Positions 38,112 through 46,763 are shown, numbered from the stretch's first letter. The stretch is DNA of 64,000 nt from CAVTWY01 sp963738575 (GCA_963738575.1 CAVTWY010000001.1:372001-436000); one strand, 5' to 3'. Numbers and translations are program-made. Notes: generated by a model not told the origin, from the letters alone.

Positions 38112-38614
38112 GTACCCTGGCGCTGGACGCTGAAGCGCTTTACACCGAGCTGCAACGTGAGGTTGCCAAGCTGTTGGAGCCCGACACCTTGATGGTGGGC
38201 ATTTGGTCGGGCGGTGCGTGGTTGGCCGAGCGCTTGCACCGTGATTTGGCGCGCCCAGGGCAAGTGGGTGTGATCTCAAGCGCCTTGCACCGCGACGACT
38301 TTGGTCAGCGTGGCATGGCGTCGGGCGCCGACGCGACGCGCTTGCCCTGGTCGATCGACGGCCGCACCATCGTGCTGGTCGACGACGTGTTGCACACCGG
38401 TCGGACCATCCGGGCCGTGGTCAACGAGCTGTTTGATTTTGGTCGCCCCGCCAAGGTGTTGCTCGCGGTGCTGGTGGACCGCAACGGGCGCGAGCTGCCG
38501 GTGGAGGCCACCTGCGCTGCCGCCCGCGTGGTGTTGCCGCACAGCAGCCGGCTGCGCCTGGCGCGGCTTGAGAACGGCCAGTTTACGTTTTCAATCGACG
38601 AGGGGAAGCGCTGA
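38108..38614 (+). CDS. pyrR: PyrR, pyrimidine operon regulator / uracil phosphoribosyltransferase
   Basis: 168 residues. The phosphoribosyltransferase fold has the PRPP loop IVLVDDVLHTGRTIRAVVNEL and a C-terminal RVVLPHSSRLRLARLENGQF. In Bacillus PyrR attenuates pyr mRNA; in this group it is usually encoded with pyrB, as here. RNA-binding regulation in this organism is not demonstrated by the sequence. Its ATGA overlaps ruvX, and its stop overlaps the pyrB start by one base. Confidence 0.94.
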   Translation: MSTLALDAEALYTELQREVAKLLEPDTLMVGIWSGGAWLAERLHRDLARPGQVGVISSALHRDDFGQRGMASGADATRLPWSIDGRTIVLVDDVLHTGRTIRAVVNELFDFGRPAKVLLAVLVDRNGRELPVEATCAAARVVLPHSSRLRLARLENGQFTFSIDEGKR

Positions 38615-39576
38615 TGCTGGCACGACGACACCCCCAACTCAACGCGCAAGGTGAGTTGATTCATTTGCTGTCGATCGAGGGCCTGCCACGGGCGGTGCTG
38701 ACGCAAATTCTGGACACCGCGGGCACGTTTTTGTCGGTCAACGACCGCGACGTTAAAAAAGTGCCTTTGTTGCGCGGCAAGAGCGTTTTCAACCTGTTTT
38801 TTGAAAACTCCACCCGCACCCGCACCACGTTTGAAATCGCGGCCAAACGCTTGTCGGCCGACGTCATCAACCTCGACATCGCGCGCTCGTCCACCGCCAA
38901 GGGCGAGAGCCTGGTAGACACCATCGCCAACCTCTCGGCCATGCACGCCGACATGTTTGTGGTGCGCCACAGCGAGTCGGGGGCGCCTTACCTGATTGCC
39001 AAACACTGCCCCCCGCACGTGCGTGTGGTGAACGCGGGCGATGGGCGCCATGCGCACCCCACGCAAGGCCTGCTCGACATGTACACCATCCGCCATTACA
39101 AGCGCGACTTCACGCAGTTGAGCGTGGCCGTGGTGGGCGACATCGTGCACTCGCGCGTGGCGCGCAGTGACATCCACGCCCTCACCACGCTGGGTGTTCC
39201 CGACATCCGCGCGGTCGGCCCCAAGACCTTGGTGCCGAGTGACTTGCGTGACATGGGCGTGCGCGTGTGCCACAGCATGGAAGAGGGCATCCGGGGCGCC
39301 GACGTCATCATCATGTTGCGGCTGCAAAACGAGCGCATGAGCGGTGCCATGCTGCCCAGCGCCAGCGAATTCTTCAAACAGTTTGGGTTAAGCGAAGCCA
39401 AGTTGGCGCTGGCCAAGCCCGACGCCATCGTGATGCATCCGGGCCCCATCAACCGCGGCGTCGAGATCGACTCGGCCGTGGCCGACGGCTCGCACAGCGT
39501 CATCCTGCCGCAAGTCACCTTTGGCATCGCGGTGCGCATGGCGGTGATGTCCATCATTGCGGGGAACGCGGCATGA
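38614..39576 (+). CDS. pyrB: Aspartate carbamoyltransferase, catalytic subunit
   Basis: 320 residues. It condenses carbamoyl phosphate with aspartate in pyrimidine synthesis. Carbamoyl-phosphate site: VFNLFFENSTRTRTTFEIAA, with GESLVDTIANL. The second domain has HPTQGLLDMYTI, VAVVGDIVHSRVARSDIHAL, and the aspartate loop MLRLQNERMSGAM. The C-terminus has VMHPGPINRGVEIDS. No pyrI is nearby; instead a pyrC' gene overlaps by four bases, the arrangement of class A Pseudomonas-type ATCase holoenzymes. Confidence 0.97.
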   Translation: MLARRHPQLNAQGELIHLLSIEGLPRAVLTQILDTAGTFLSVNDRDVKKVPLLRGKSVFNLFFENSTRTRTTFEIAAKRLSADVINLDIARSSTAKGESLVDTIANLSAMHADMFVVRHSESGAPYLIAKHCPPHVRVVNAGDGRHAHPTQGLLDMYTIRHYKRDFTQLSVAVVGDIVHSRVARSDIHALTTLGVPDIRAVGPKTLVPSDLRDMGVRVCHSMEEGIRGADVIIMLRLQNERMSGAMLPSASEFFKQFGLSEAKLALAKPDAIVMHPGPINRGVEIDSAVADGSHSVILPQVTFGIAVRMAVMSIIAGNAA

Positions 39577-40895
39577 CGTCTGAACGGGTGTGGATTCAAG
39601 GCGCGCGCGTGGTCGACCCCGCGTCGGGTCGCGACGAGTTGGCCGACATCGTGGTGGAGGGCGACCGCATCGTGCGCCTGGGCTCGGTTGCCAAAGGGTT
39701 CGAGGCGCACCGAATCGTGAAGGCTCAAGGCCTGGTGGCAGCGCCCGGTCTGATCGACTTGGCCGCACGTGTGCGAGAGCCGGGGCGCGAACACGAAGGC
39801 ATGCTCGACAGCGAGCTCAAGGCCGCCGCCAGTGGTGGCGTCACCTGCATCGTTTGCCCGCCCGACACCGACCCGCCATTGGACGAGCCGGGCTTGGTCG
39901 AGATGCTGAAGTTGCGGGCCCGCAAAATGGGGCGCTGCCGATTGTTTCCGCTGGGCGCTTTGACGCGCGGCTTGAAGGGCGAGGCCTTGACCGAAATGGC
40001 CGAGCTGGTCGAGTCCGGGTGTGTGGGTTTTTCACAGGCCGATGAGCCCGTGGTGAACACGCTCACCTTGATGCGAGCCCTTCAGTACGCAGCCACCTAT
40101 GGCTTCACCGTTTGGCTGCGGCCGCAAGATGCTTGGTTGGGGCACGGCGTTGCCGCATCGGGTGCAGTGGCCACGCGCCTGGGCCTGTCGGGCATCCCCG
40201 TGGCGGCCGAGACCATTGCCTTGCAAACTATTTTTGAATTGATGCGTGCCACGGGCGCCCGGGTGCACTTGGCGCGGTTAAGCAGCGCTGCGGGGGTCGA
40301 GCTGGTGCGTGCCGCCAAGCAAGAAGGTTTGCCTTTGACCGCCGACGTGAGCATTCAATCGTTGCACCTGATCGATGTGGACATCGGGTTTTTTGAGTCG
40401 GCCATGCGCCTGTCGCCGCCGCTGCGCCAATCGCGCGACCGCGACGCCTTGCAAGCAGCCTTGGCCGACGGCACCATCGATGCCCTGGTGTCTGATCACA
40501 ACCCGGTGGCGGCTGACGCCAAGCAAGTGCCCTTTGCCGAGGCCGAGCCTGGCGCCACGGGGGTTGAACTGTTGCTGAGCTTGGCGCTCAAGTGGGGGCG
40601 GGGTCAGGGCTTGACCTTGGCCCAGTCGCTGGCGCCTGTAACGTCGTCACCCGTCCGGGTGTTGGGCACGTCGCTGGGTGGTTATGCCGATCAAGCCGGG
40701 CGTTTGGTTGAGGGCGGGATCGCTGATTTTTGCTTGTTTGACCCCGAGGCGCATTGGCGCGTCGAAGCCGGGTCCCTTCGAAGCCAGGGCAAGCACACGC
40801 CCTTTGCATACGAGATCAATGGCTTTGAGCTGCCGGCCCGGGTCAAGATGACGTGGGTGGCAGGCGTGGTGACGTTTGACGACATGAGTCGCTAG
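39573..40895 (+). CDS. pyrC': Dihydroorotase-like protein PyrC' lacking zinc ligands
   Basis: 440 residues from the ATG at 39573, which overlaps the pyrB stop. The fold is dihydroorotase-like (VAAPGLIDLAARVREPGREHEG; AAGVELVRAAKQEG; IDALVSDHNPVAADAKQ). The conserved DxHxH zinc motif of active enzymes is replaced: residues 62-66 read DLAAR, with Ala64 and Arg66 at the two His positions. In Pseudomonas, pyrB is followed by such an inactive PyrC' (PyrX) that is structurally required in the ATCase holoenzyme; this is the likely role here. A catalytic dihydroorotase would have to be encoded elsewhere. plsC follows 16 bases later. Confidence 0.9.
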   Translation: MTSERVWIQGARVVDPASGRDELADIVVEGDRIVRLGSVAKGFEAHRIVKAQGLVAAPGLIDLAARVREPGREHEGMLDSELKAAASGGVTCIVCPPDTDPPLDEPGLVEMLKLRARKMGRCRLFPLGALTRGLKGEALTEMAELVESGCVGFSQADEPVVNTLTLMRALQYAATYGFTVWLRPQDAWLGHGVAASGAVATRLGLSGIPVAAETIALQTIFELMRATGARVHLARLSSAAGVELVRAAKQEGLPLTADVSIQSLHLIDVDIGFFESAMRLSPPLRQSRDRDALQAALADGTIDALVSDHNPVAADAKQVPFAEAEPGATGVELLLSLALKWGRGQGLTLAQSLAPVTSSPVRVLGTSLGGYADQAGRLVEGGIADFCLFDPEAHWRVEAGSLRSQGKHTPFAYEINGFELPARVKMTWVAGVVTFDDMSR

Positions 40896-40911
40896 CCCCC
40901 GGCTGCAAACC

Positions 40912-41658
40912 GTGCGCCCCGTCATTGCCACTTGGCGCTTGTCTCGCGCCGTGCTGCACTTGCTGCACGGCTTGGTGATCATCAAGTTGCGCTTCGGTGG
41001 CTACTCGCACACCCAGCGCGAGAGCCGCATCGCTTGGTGGTCGGGCAAGATGTTGCGTGTGTTGGGGCTGGAGCTGGTGGTCACGGGCGACCTACCGCCA
41101 AGTTCGGTTCGTACTTTGGTGGTTAGCAACCATGTATCGTGGCTTGACATCGCGGCCATCCATTCCGTGGTGCCGCAGGCGCGTTTTGTCTCCAGGGCTG
41201 ACGTGTTGAAGTGGCCTGTGATTGGCTCGCTCGTGGCAGGTGCCGGCACCCTTTTCATTGAACGCGAGCGCAAACGCGATGCCTTGCGGGTGGTGCGAGA
41301 CGTGTCGCAGGCGCTGCATGCAGGGCAGACGGTGGCGGTGTTCCCAGAGGCGCAAGTTAGCGATGGGCACGGCCTGCTGCCGTTTCATGCCAATTTGTTT
41401 CAGGCCGCCACGTCAACGGGCGCTACAGTGCTGCCCCTGTGCCTGCGCTTTTGCGACGCCGACCAAAAGACCAGCGCCGTCACCAACTACACCGGCGACA
41501 CCACCTTGCTGCAAAGTGCCTGGCGCGTCACCTGCGCCCGCAAACTGGTGGTGAGGGTCCGCGTGCTCGGCGCCATCGACGTCGAAGGCCTCGACCGCCG
41601 CGAAGTGGCTGCCGTGTCGCGCGCTGCCATTCATGAGGCTTTGCATTTGCGGGATTAG
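40912..41658 (+). CDS. plsC: 1-acyl-sn-glycerol-3-phosphate acyltransferase
   Basis: 248 residues from GTG at 40912. The family acylates lysophosphatidic acid in phospholipid synthesis at the inner membrane. Motif I is NHVSWLDI (HX4D catalytic dyad), a substrate site reads LFIERERKRDALR, and FPEAQVSDG is the third block (often FPEGTTS). The N-terminal segment LHLLHGLVIIKLRFG is a membrane anchor. It is the last gene of the algH-ruvX-pyr operon. Then 225 bases (41659-41883) hold nothing recognisable before the NERD gene. Confidence 0.9.
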   Translation: MRPVIATWRLSRAVLHLLHGLVIIKLRFGGYSHTQRESRIAWWSGKMLRVLGLELVVTGDLPPSSVRTLVVSNHVSWLDIAAIHSVVPQARFVSRADVLKWPVIGSLVAGAGTLFIERERKRDALRVVRDVSQALHAGQTVAVFPEAQVSDGHGLLPFHANLFQAATSTGATVLPLCLRFCDADQKTSAVTNYTGDTTLLQSAWRVTCARKLVVRVRVLGAIDVEGLDRREVAAVSRAAIHEALHLRD

Positions 41659-41883
41659 GGCTGTGGGTTGGGGGTGCTCAGCATTGCTGACGCAGTCTTC
41701 AAGACTTGATCGTCCGTGTTCGCAGCTTGAACGGGACCACAAGGCGCCGTTGCGGTAGGACTACATTTATTGCAGTCGCTTCAAGGGCCAGCGGTGCTGG
41801 AGCGGTTTGCTCGAGAGTCTGTTACTGCCTTTGCCAATGCAAGCAGAATGCGCTAACCGCCGCACCTTTATGGGGAAATCCTT

Positions 41884-42813
41884 GTGACACTATCGGCGCT
41901 CTTCGACCAGCTCTATGTTGTGTTCGCTGTCGTTGGCCTTGTGCTGGCTGGGCCTTTGGTCGCAGCAGGCATCGTGTCGTGGGGGCGTTGGAAATTGCGG
42001 CGTGAACGTCGCACGCCTCTGACTTCTGAAATGTTGCGCGGACCGGGCGAGTCGCTGCGCGCTCAGATCGAGGATTTACACGGCAGCGTAGGTTTGCAAC
42101 TGACGTACTTGTTCTCAATCCCCGCCATCAGCTCGCTGCTCCTTCTCGCAACAGCGCATATTCGTAGGCGCCCGATAGACACCACTGTGGCAGTCACACT
42201 TGGTTTGATCGTAGCCACTGTCATGGTGTTCTGGGGGTACCGCAGTGTGGTGGGGGTACGTCGCTTGTGGCGGTTGAGACTCGCGCTTGATGGCGAGGTG
42301 GCTGTCGGCCAAGAGTTGCAGAACTTGATGCTTTCTGGAGCTCGGGTGTATCACGACTTCCCTGCTGAGGGCTTCAACATCGATCATGTCGTGATTGGCC
42401 CAGGCGGTGTGGTCGCGGTGGAAACAAAAGCTCGGTCAAAGCCCAATGCGCCCGAAAGGCAACGCAAGGACAGTGTGCGCGTTGTCTACGACGGCAAGTC
42501 GCTCCAATTCCCGACGCATATTGAAAGCAAACCCGTGGCGCAGGCCGAGCGTCAGGCACTGTGGCTAGCGCGTTGGTTGACATCGGCTGTGGGGTGGAAC
42601 GTAGAAGTCACACCAGCCCTGGCGATTCCTGGCTGGTTCATCGAGCACAAGGCCTTTGAGCCGGTGCGCGTGTTCAATGGCAAAAACCCTGGCTTCTTGT
42701 TGAAGCCGCGACGAGGGCAGTCGCTTGACGCAGCACAGATTCAAGCCATTGCTCACCAAGTGGAGCAGCGCTGTAGAAACGTGCGACCAGGATTTTTGCC
42801 CAAGAGCACGTGA
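41884..42813 (+). CDS. NERD-domain membrane protein
   Basis: 309 residues from GTG at 41884. Two or three membrane segments lie in the N-terminal 130 residues (LYVVFAVVGLVLAGPLVAAG; YLFSIPAISSLLLLATAH; VAVTLGLIVATVMVFWGY). A cytoplasmic nuclease-related domain follows: HDFPAEGFNIDHVVIGPGG, then VVAVETKAR, giving the D...ExK pattern of PD-(D/E)xK-like folds. NERD proteins are uncharacterised but found in accessory regions; nuclease activity is inferred. The base composition looks lower in GC than its neighbours, and a decayed transporter fragment follows at once. Confidence 0.85.
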   Translation: MTLSALFDQLYVVFAVVGLVLAGPLVAAGIVSWGRWKLRRERRTPLTSEMLRGPGESLRAQIEDLHGSVGLQLTYLFSIPAISSLLLLATAHIRRRPIDTTVAVTLGLIVATVMVFWGYRSVVGVRRLWRLRLALDGEVAVGQELQNLMLSGARVYHDFPAEGFNIDHVVIGPGGVVAVETKARSKPNAPERQRKDSVRVVYDGKSLQFPTHIESKPVAQAERQALWLARWLTSAVGWNVEVTPALAIPGWFIEHKAFEPVRVFNGKNPGFLLKPRRGQSLDAAQIQAIAHQVEQRCRNVRPGFLPKST

Positions 42814-42826
42814 GGGCTGTCCATTT

Positions 42827-43010
42827 ACCAGCCCGCACATCCTCATTTTTGATGAAGCCACCAGTGCCCTGGACTATGAAAGTGAGGCGATCATCCAGCG
42901 CAACATGCAAACCATCTGCAATAGGCGCACCGTCTCAGCGCTGTGCGTCAAGCGCACCGCATCGCAGTGTGATGGAGCGTGGTGGCATCGCGGAGAAGTA
43001 CATCATCCAC
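42827..43010 (+). pseudogene. Remnant of HlyB-type (type I secretion) ABC transporter
   Basis: About 60 codons match the end of an RTX-toxin ABC exporter: PHILIFDEATSALDYESEAI (Walker B and D-loop) and IIQRNMQTICNRRTV. The frame is then broken; HRIAVMERGG-like remains appear in another frame (ATGGAGCGTGGTGGC). Two copies of CACCGTC-like sequence appear to flank a short deletion that removed the His-loop region. The sequence upstream (Walker A, membrane domain) is absent, so this is a fragment and not a gene. Confidence 0.75.
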
Positions 43011-43054
43011 GCGAGGCTAAAAATTGCCCAAGCGTTTGTTAAGGAGTTGCGGAA

Positions 43055-43405
43055 ATGAAAACTCGACTTGTTGACGGCGTTGAGGTGCAGCGTGGTTCGG
43101 GCAACGTTTATGCTGACCTTAGCCTGGCTGATGCTGAAAAGCTCAGGATCAAAACTGGCTTGGTGATCGAGATCAGGAAAGCCATGAAAAGCCTTGGCCT
43201 GACTCAGCAAGAGATCGCCAAACGCATGGGCATCACCCAGCCCAAAGTCTCAGACATGATGCGCGGTGATTTCTCCAACCTGTCGGAGCGCAAGCTGATG
43301 GACTGTCTAACGCGGCTTGGCTACGACATAGAAATCAAGGTTCGTCCGTCCAAGGCAGAAATAGGGCGTCTGGTGTTGGCAGCGGAAGTGGTTCAAGCAT
43401 TCTGA
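43055..43405 (+). CDS. XRE-family helix-turn-helix regulator
   Basis: 116 residues. The HTH core is IRKAMKSLGLTQQEIAKRMG, then ITQPKVSDMMRGDFSNLSER, like HigA/NadS-type antitoxins and phage regulators. AAGGAG at 43040-43045 precedes the ATG. A stop codon of an upstream open frame overlaps the start (ATGA), which suggests a coupled partner once existed; the remaining upstream bases (IHARLKIAQAFVKELRK) are not recognisable as a toxin. The partner may have been lost when the region decayed. Function is inferred. Confidence 0.8.
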   Translation: MKTRLVDGVEVQRGSGNVYADLSLADAEKLRIKTGLVIEIRKAMKSLGLTQQEIAKRMGITQPKVSDMMRGDFSNLSERKLMDCLTRLGYDIEIKVRPSKAEIGRLVLAAEVVQAF

Positions 43406-43500
43406 TGGGTGCGCCATCACAAGCACCTTGTACGTTGCGTGTGCGCAATTCAGTAGGATGCTGAAATTGATGTGCAACCCATCCACAAAGCAGAGCTCGC

Positions 43501-43893
43501 ATGAAGCACTTTTCTAACGCATGCCTTCCTGGTCTAGCCATCGGCATGATGGTTGTCGTCGCTGCCGCCCACGGCGCGCCCGCTGCGCGTTCTTCGCCTC
43601 CCGTGCAGCGCTGCGGCTGGTTTGAGAACCCCACGCCCGCCAACGCGTGGTTGACCGACAAAGACGGGCAATGGGTGATTGCTGCGCAGGGAGGACACCA
43701 AGCCGAAGGCCGGTGGCCCGACTTTTCGGCGTCGCGCTGGGTGGCTTCCAATGGGTCCTATGGCTACGGTTGCGCCTGCCTGCACGTGCGCGCCCATGCC
43801 TCAACGCGGCATATTGAGCGCATCCACAAAGCCAGAACCCGGCCCCTCGCCGTTTGCCGGGCGGACGCCACGTTGGTGGAGCCAAAGCCCTGA
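43501..43893 (+). CDS. DUF4087 protein, exported
   Basis: 130 residues. A signal peptide (CLPGLAIGMMVVVAAAHGAPA) precedes the DUF4087 core QRCGWFENPTPANAWLTDKD, GQWVIAAQGGHQAEGRWPDF, and NGSYGYGCACLHVRA. Function unknown; the cysteine-rich CGW and CAC motifs may form disulfides in the periplasm. It precedes the kinase/sigma cluster with a 110-base gap and the same orientation, so co-regulation is possible. The gap contains a 10-bp palindrome, ACCCTAGGGT at 43905-43914. Confidence 0.85.
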   Translation: MKHFSNACLPGLAIGMMVVVAAAHGAPAARSSPPVQRCGWFENPTPANAWLTDKDGQWVIAAQGGHQAEGRWPDFSASRWVASNGSYGYGCACLHVRAHASTRHIERIHKARTRPLAVCRADATLVEPKP

Positions 43894-44003
43894 ATCCAAT
43901 TGGCACCCTAGGGTAAGTACCAGAGCGTAAGCGGCGCTGAATTTGCGTCTCTCCCTTTGCAAGCGCGTGCATGTTGCACGCAGCCGCAAAAGGGGCAAAC
44001 GCC

Positions 44004-44675
44004 ATGCGCTGGTTCAAGGTGACGTCAATTGTTGTGGGCTTCATGCTAAGCCTGGTGTGCACGCTCGCGTCCTTTGTGTTTGTCAACACGCTCAACGCAG
44101 AGATTCAGTCGCAACGCGACCAACGCTCGAACTTGCTGGCGCAGCTTGAATTGCTCAGCAACGTGCAGTTGCAGTACTTCTTGGCCAACCAGCAAGGCGA
44201 CATGATCTTTGCGCTGGTGCACGACGGCAAGCGCATGCGTGCTGACGTTTCTTCGCTGCTGTACGCCGGCAATGTGTTGGACCGAGCCACGCCTGTGCGC
44301 AATCTGCTGGGCGCGCTGGCTGTGGCTGGCAAGTTGGACTACGCAAAATCCTATGCCAGCTATGTGCAAGCCAATGAACGCGCCCGCGAGTCAGCCGCCA
44401 TGGCCGACTACCAGGTGCTCAAGGAGGTCGAAAAAAGCGCGCTTGAACTTGGTTTGGCGCACGCCGCCACCCTGCACACGACCATCGCCTCGATCGATCA
44501 ACGGTTGCAAGTTCTTGATGCGGATTTGCGCTGGCGCCAGACTGTATTGATATCACTGACCAGCCTGGGGGCAGCAACACTTTTGCTGGCCAACTTGCTG
44601 GAAGAGCGACACGCGGTTCGCACGGCCAAGCCCAAACTTGCAGACGGCACGTCCGCAGTGGCTGTGGCGGCATGA
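44004..44675 (+). CDS. Membrane protein of unknown function, first gene of the kinase/sigma cluster
   Basis: 223 residues from ATG 44004, preceded by AAAAGGGG (43987-43994); an upstream ATG at 43971 lacks a ribosome-binding site. One N-terminal membrane helix (VTSIVVGFMLSLVCTLASFVFV) leads to a helical, coiled-coil-like periplasmic region rich in Gln/Leu/Ala (QRSNLLAQLELLSNVQLQYF). A second membrane helix is near the C-terminus (TVLISLTSLGAATLLLANLL). The topology resembles a four-helix-bundle sensor without a catalytic domain. Its stop overlaps the next start by four bases (ATGA). No family recognised. Confidence 0.75.
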   Translation: MRWFKVTSIVVGFMLSLVCTLASFVFVNTLNAEIQSQRDQRSNLLAQLELLSNVQLQYFLANQQGDMIFALVHDGKRMRADVSSLLYAGNVLDRATPVRNLLGALAVAGKLDYAKSYASYVQANERARESAAMADYQVLKEVEKSALELGLAHAATLHTTIASIDQRLQVLDADLRWRQTVLISLTSLGAATLLLANLLEERHAVRTAKPKLADGTSAVAVAA

Positions 44676-45931
44676 CCATGTCAACCCACAAACCCCTCAA
44701 ACCCAGGGCTTCCGTCATGACCGGCAACCGCACACGCCGCCTCACCCGGTTGGGTTCGTCACACACGCAAGCTGCTGCTGCGATTGGCCTGGCGTTGATG
44801 TTGACGACGGCTTCGGTCCTGGCCGATGAATCAGCCTACGGCAAATTCAAGGCGTGGCTGAATCGCGCTGGCCCCGCCCCCGCAGCGGTGCAGGTCACCC
44901 CTGCGCCGGGCACGGGCATGGCAACGCTGCGTTTCGACCGTGCCGTGATCGTGGACGGTGCCGCCACAGACCGCCCTGTGCCAGTTGGCACGATGTTTGT
45001 TCCCCATGGTTGGCCCACAGAGGGCGGTATGAAGTGGAGCCTGGAGGCCATGTGCACCGACGGCATGCAGCTGTCCTGGTCCGCACGGTCACCAGACCAC
45101 AAGCACTTGTTGGGGTTTGTGCCGCAGTTCCGGTGGGAGCACAACAACACGGGCAACCCGAGCGCTTTGAAGCCCGGTTGCACGCAGCACCGCATCGGCG
45201 ACGCCAAGACTTACCTCGCACAAGCCGTGCAATTTTATTGGCGAGGTGCACGCGTGCTGGACTTCAAATCCCGGCCTGACCTGGCCACTCACAAGCGACC
45301 GGTGGTGTCGCAGGGGGTTGGTGGCTCGCGCATCACGCAGACCAGCGATGCGGGGCAAGTGTTGTTCGCGTTCGAACGCGACGGCGTCGAAATGCGCGGC
45401 ATGCTCGTGGCCACGATCGACTTTGCGCACACGCAGATGCCCACGGTGCTGCCGTCCGGCGAGCCGCTGACCTTCCTCAACGCCTTCGCCTGGCCGATGT
45501 TCGTGGCCTTTGCGCCGCAGGGGCAACTTGACTTTGGCTACGTTGAAGCCATGCGCGCGTCTTACGAACCCGACGCTGCTTACTTGAGGCTCGTCACCGA
45601 CCACATCAACAAAGTACGAATGATCGAAATCAAGGGCGCTGGTGACCGCGCAAACATTTACGCCGCCACCACCCAACACGTCAACGCCCTGATCAACGAA
45701 GGCTGGAAGGCCAATCAGCGCTCGGCCGACCAACGCGCCACAGCCTTCAGTCAAATGATCCGTGGCGTGGACCCGTATGTCGACGCCCACGGCAAGAAGG
45801 TCGAACTTGCCAGCGGCTACGGCAACGCCTGGAAGCTTGATGACGGCAGCTACCTACTTTCAACCCAGGCCAATTTCGACCCTTGGCGTGACCTCGGCGT
45901 GCGTGGCCAAAGACTGGAGAATCAGCGATGA
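44672..45931 (+). CDS. Exported protein of unknown function, paralogue of 49584-50744
   Basis: 419 residues. After an Arg-rich start, the signal is AAAAIGLALMLTTASVLA with cleavage near ADE. The body is beta-rich and has a VPHGWPTEGGMKW segment that matches VPEGW in the second exported protein (49584-50744), and the tail FSQMIRGVDPYVDAHGKKVE...RLENQR matches FSEYIRGVERVQDPATGR...RLESVR. These alignments, read by eye, indicate divergent paralogues over most of their length. No enzyme motif is seen. The start overlaps the upstream stop and the end overlaps the next gene (45928-45931). Confidence 0.75.
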   Translation: MTMSTHKPLKPRASVMTGNRTRRLTRLGSSHTQAAAAIGLALMLTTASVLADESAYGKFKAWLNRAGPAPAAVQVTPAPGTGMATLRFDRAVIVDGAATDRPVPVGTMFVPHGWPTEGGMKWSLEAMCTDGMQLSWSARSPDHKHLLGFVPQFRWEHNNTGNPSALKPGCTQHRIGDAKTYLAQAVQFYWRGARVLDFKSRPDLATHKRPVVSQGVGGSRITQTSDAGQVLFAFERDGVEMRGMLVATIDFAHTQMPTVLPSGEPLTFLNAFAWPMFVAFAPQGQLDFGYVEAMRASYEPDAAYLRLVTDHINKVRMIEIKGAGDRANIYAATTQHVNALINEGWKANQRSADQRATAFSQMIRGVDPYVDAHGKKVELASGYGNAWKLDDGSYLLSTQANFDPWRDLGVRGQRLENQR

Positions 45932-46713
45932 AACTTTCCCTTGCGCTAAGCATGGCCCTGATCGTCGCTGCAGCGGCGGTTGCAAGCAAAGCCCAGAATG
46001 CATTTCCTGGCGCTGGCAATCAGCCCCCGCCCCGACAGCAACCTCAGCCTCAATACCCACAGCCCCAGCCCGGCCCCCAGTCTCCGCAACCTGCGACACC
46101 CGGTTTCAGCCTGCCGGCGCCCAATCAATCACCACCGTCGCGATCTGACGCACAACCAGGGTCACAAGCCGACCCCGAGCGCCGTGACTTCGGCGTGCCC
46201 GCCGTGGATCGCCTTCACAGCGGCCCCATGCACGGGCCCACGCCCACAAGCATCCCGGGCGGTCAACTGGTGACCACCAAAGGTTTGCTGGGCCTCTTGA
46301 ACGGTCGGCAAGCGCCGTACCTGCTTTTTGACGTCCTGGGCTCGCAAGAAATGTTGCCAGGCGCCATTGCGGCAGTGGCCGCAGCGCAGCCTGGCAGCTT
46401 CGACGACGAAACGCAGCGAGGTTTTGGCGCTTACTTGCAGCAAGTGACACGTGGTGACCGCAACATGGCCTTGGTCTTCTATTGCCAGTCAATCCAGTGT
46501 TGGATGTCGTACAACGCCGCCCTTCGCGCCATCAAGCTGGGCTATGTCAATGTGCTGTGGTATCGAGGCGGCGTGGAAGCCTGGAAGATGGCGGGCATGC
46601 AGACGCAGCGTCCTGGTGGAGGGGTGGTGGCCGAGCGCCAGGCTCAGCCTCAGCCTCAGCCTTATCCGCAGCAGCAACCTCTCTCCCAACCACGCCCAGG
46701 CGCGACACCGTAG
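45928..46713 (+). CDS. Exported rhodanese-like protein with CxxxxCW motif
   Basis: 261 residues. A signal peptide (LSLALSMALIVAAAAVASKA) is followed by a Pro/Gln-rich linker (about residues 30-85). A rhodanese-like domain then follows, with PYLLFDVLGSQEMLPGAIAA and FYCQSIQCWMSYNAALRAIKLGYVNVLWYRGG. The catalytic loop is CQSIQCW, like the CXXCW proteins linked to PQQ-dependent catabolism. A second low-complexity Gln/Pro tail closes it. It may transfer sulfur or handle thiols in the periplasm; inferred only. Overlaps the previous gene by four bases and precedes the kinase by 50. Confidence 0.8.
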   Translation: MKLSLALSMALIVAAAAVASKAQNAFPGAGNQPPPRQQPQPQYPQPQPGPQSPQPATPGFSLPAPNQSPPSRSDAQPGSQADPERRDFGVPAVDRLHSGPMHGPTPTSIPGGQLVTTKGLLGLLNGRQAPYLLFDVLGSQEMLPGAIAAVAAAQPGSFDDETQRGFGAYLQQVTRGDRNMALVFYCQSIQCWMSYNAALRAIKLGYVNVLWYRGGVEAWKMAGMQTQRPGGGVVAERQAQPQPQPYPQQQPLSQPRPGATP

Positions 46714-46763
46714 CCGCGTACCGCGTCCGCTGCCCATTCGTGCTTGGCGATTGAACCCCGGTG

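Noticed and set aside
41680..41700. TCAGCATTGCTGA palindrome after plsC as a terminator
   Set aside because: The loop would be a single base and no T-run follows.
43905..43914. ACCCTAGGGT palindrome as a sigma-factor or repressor site
   Set aside because: A single 10-bp palindrome with no second copy seen upstream of other cluster genes; too weak to claim.
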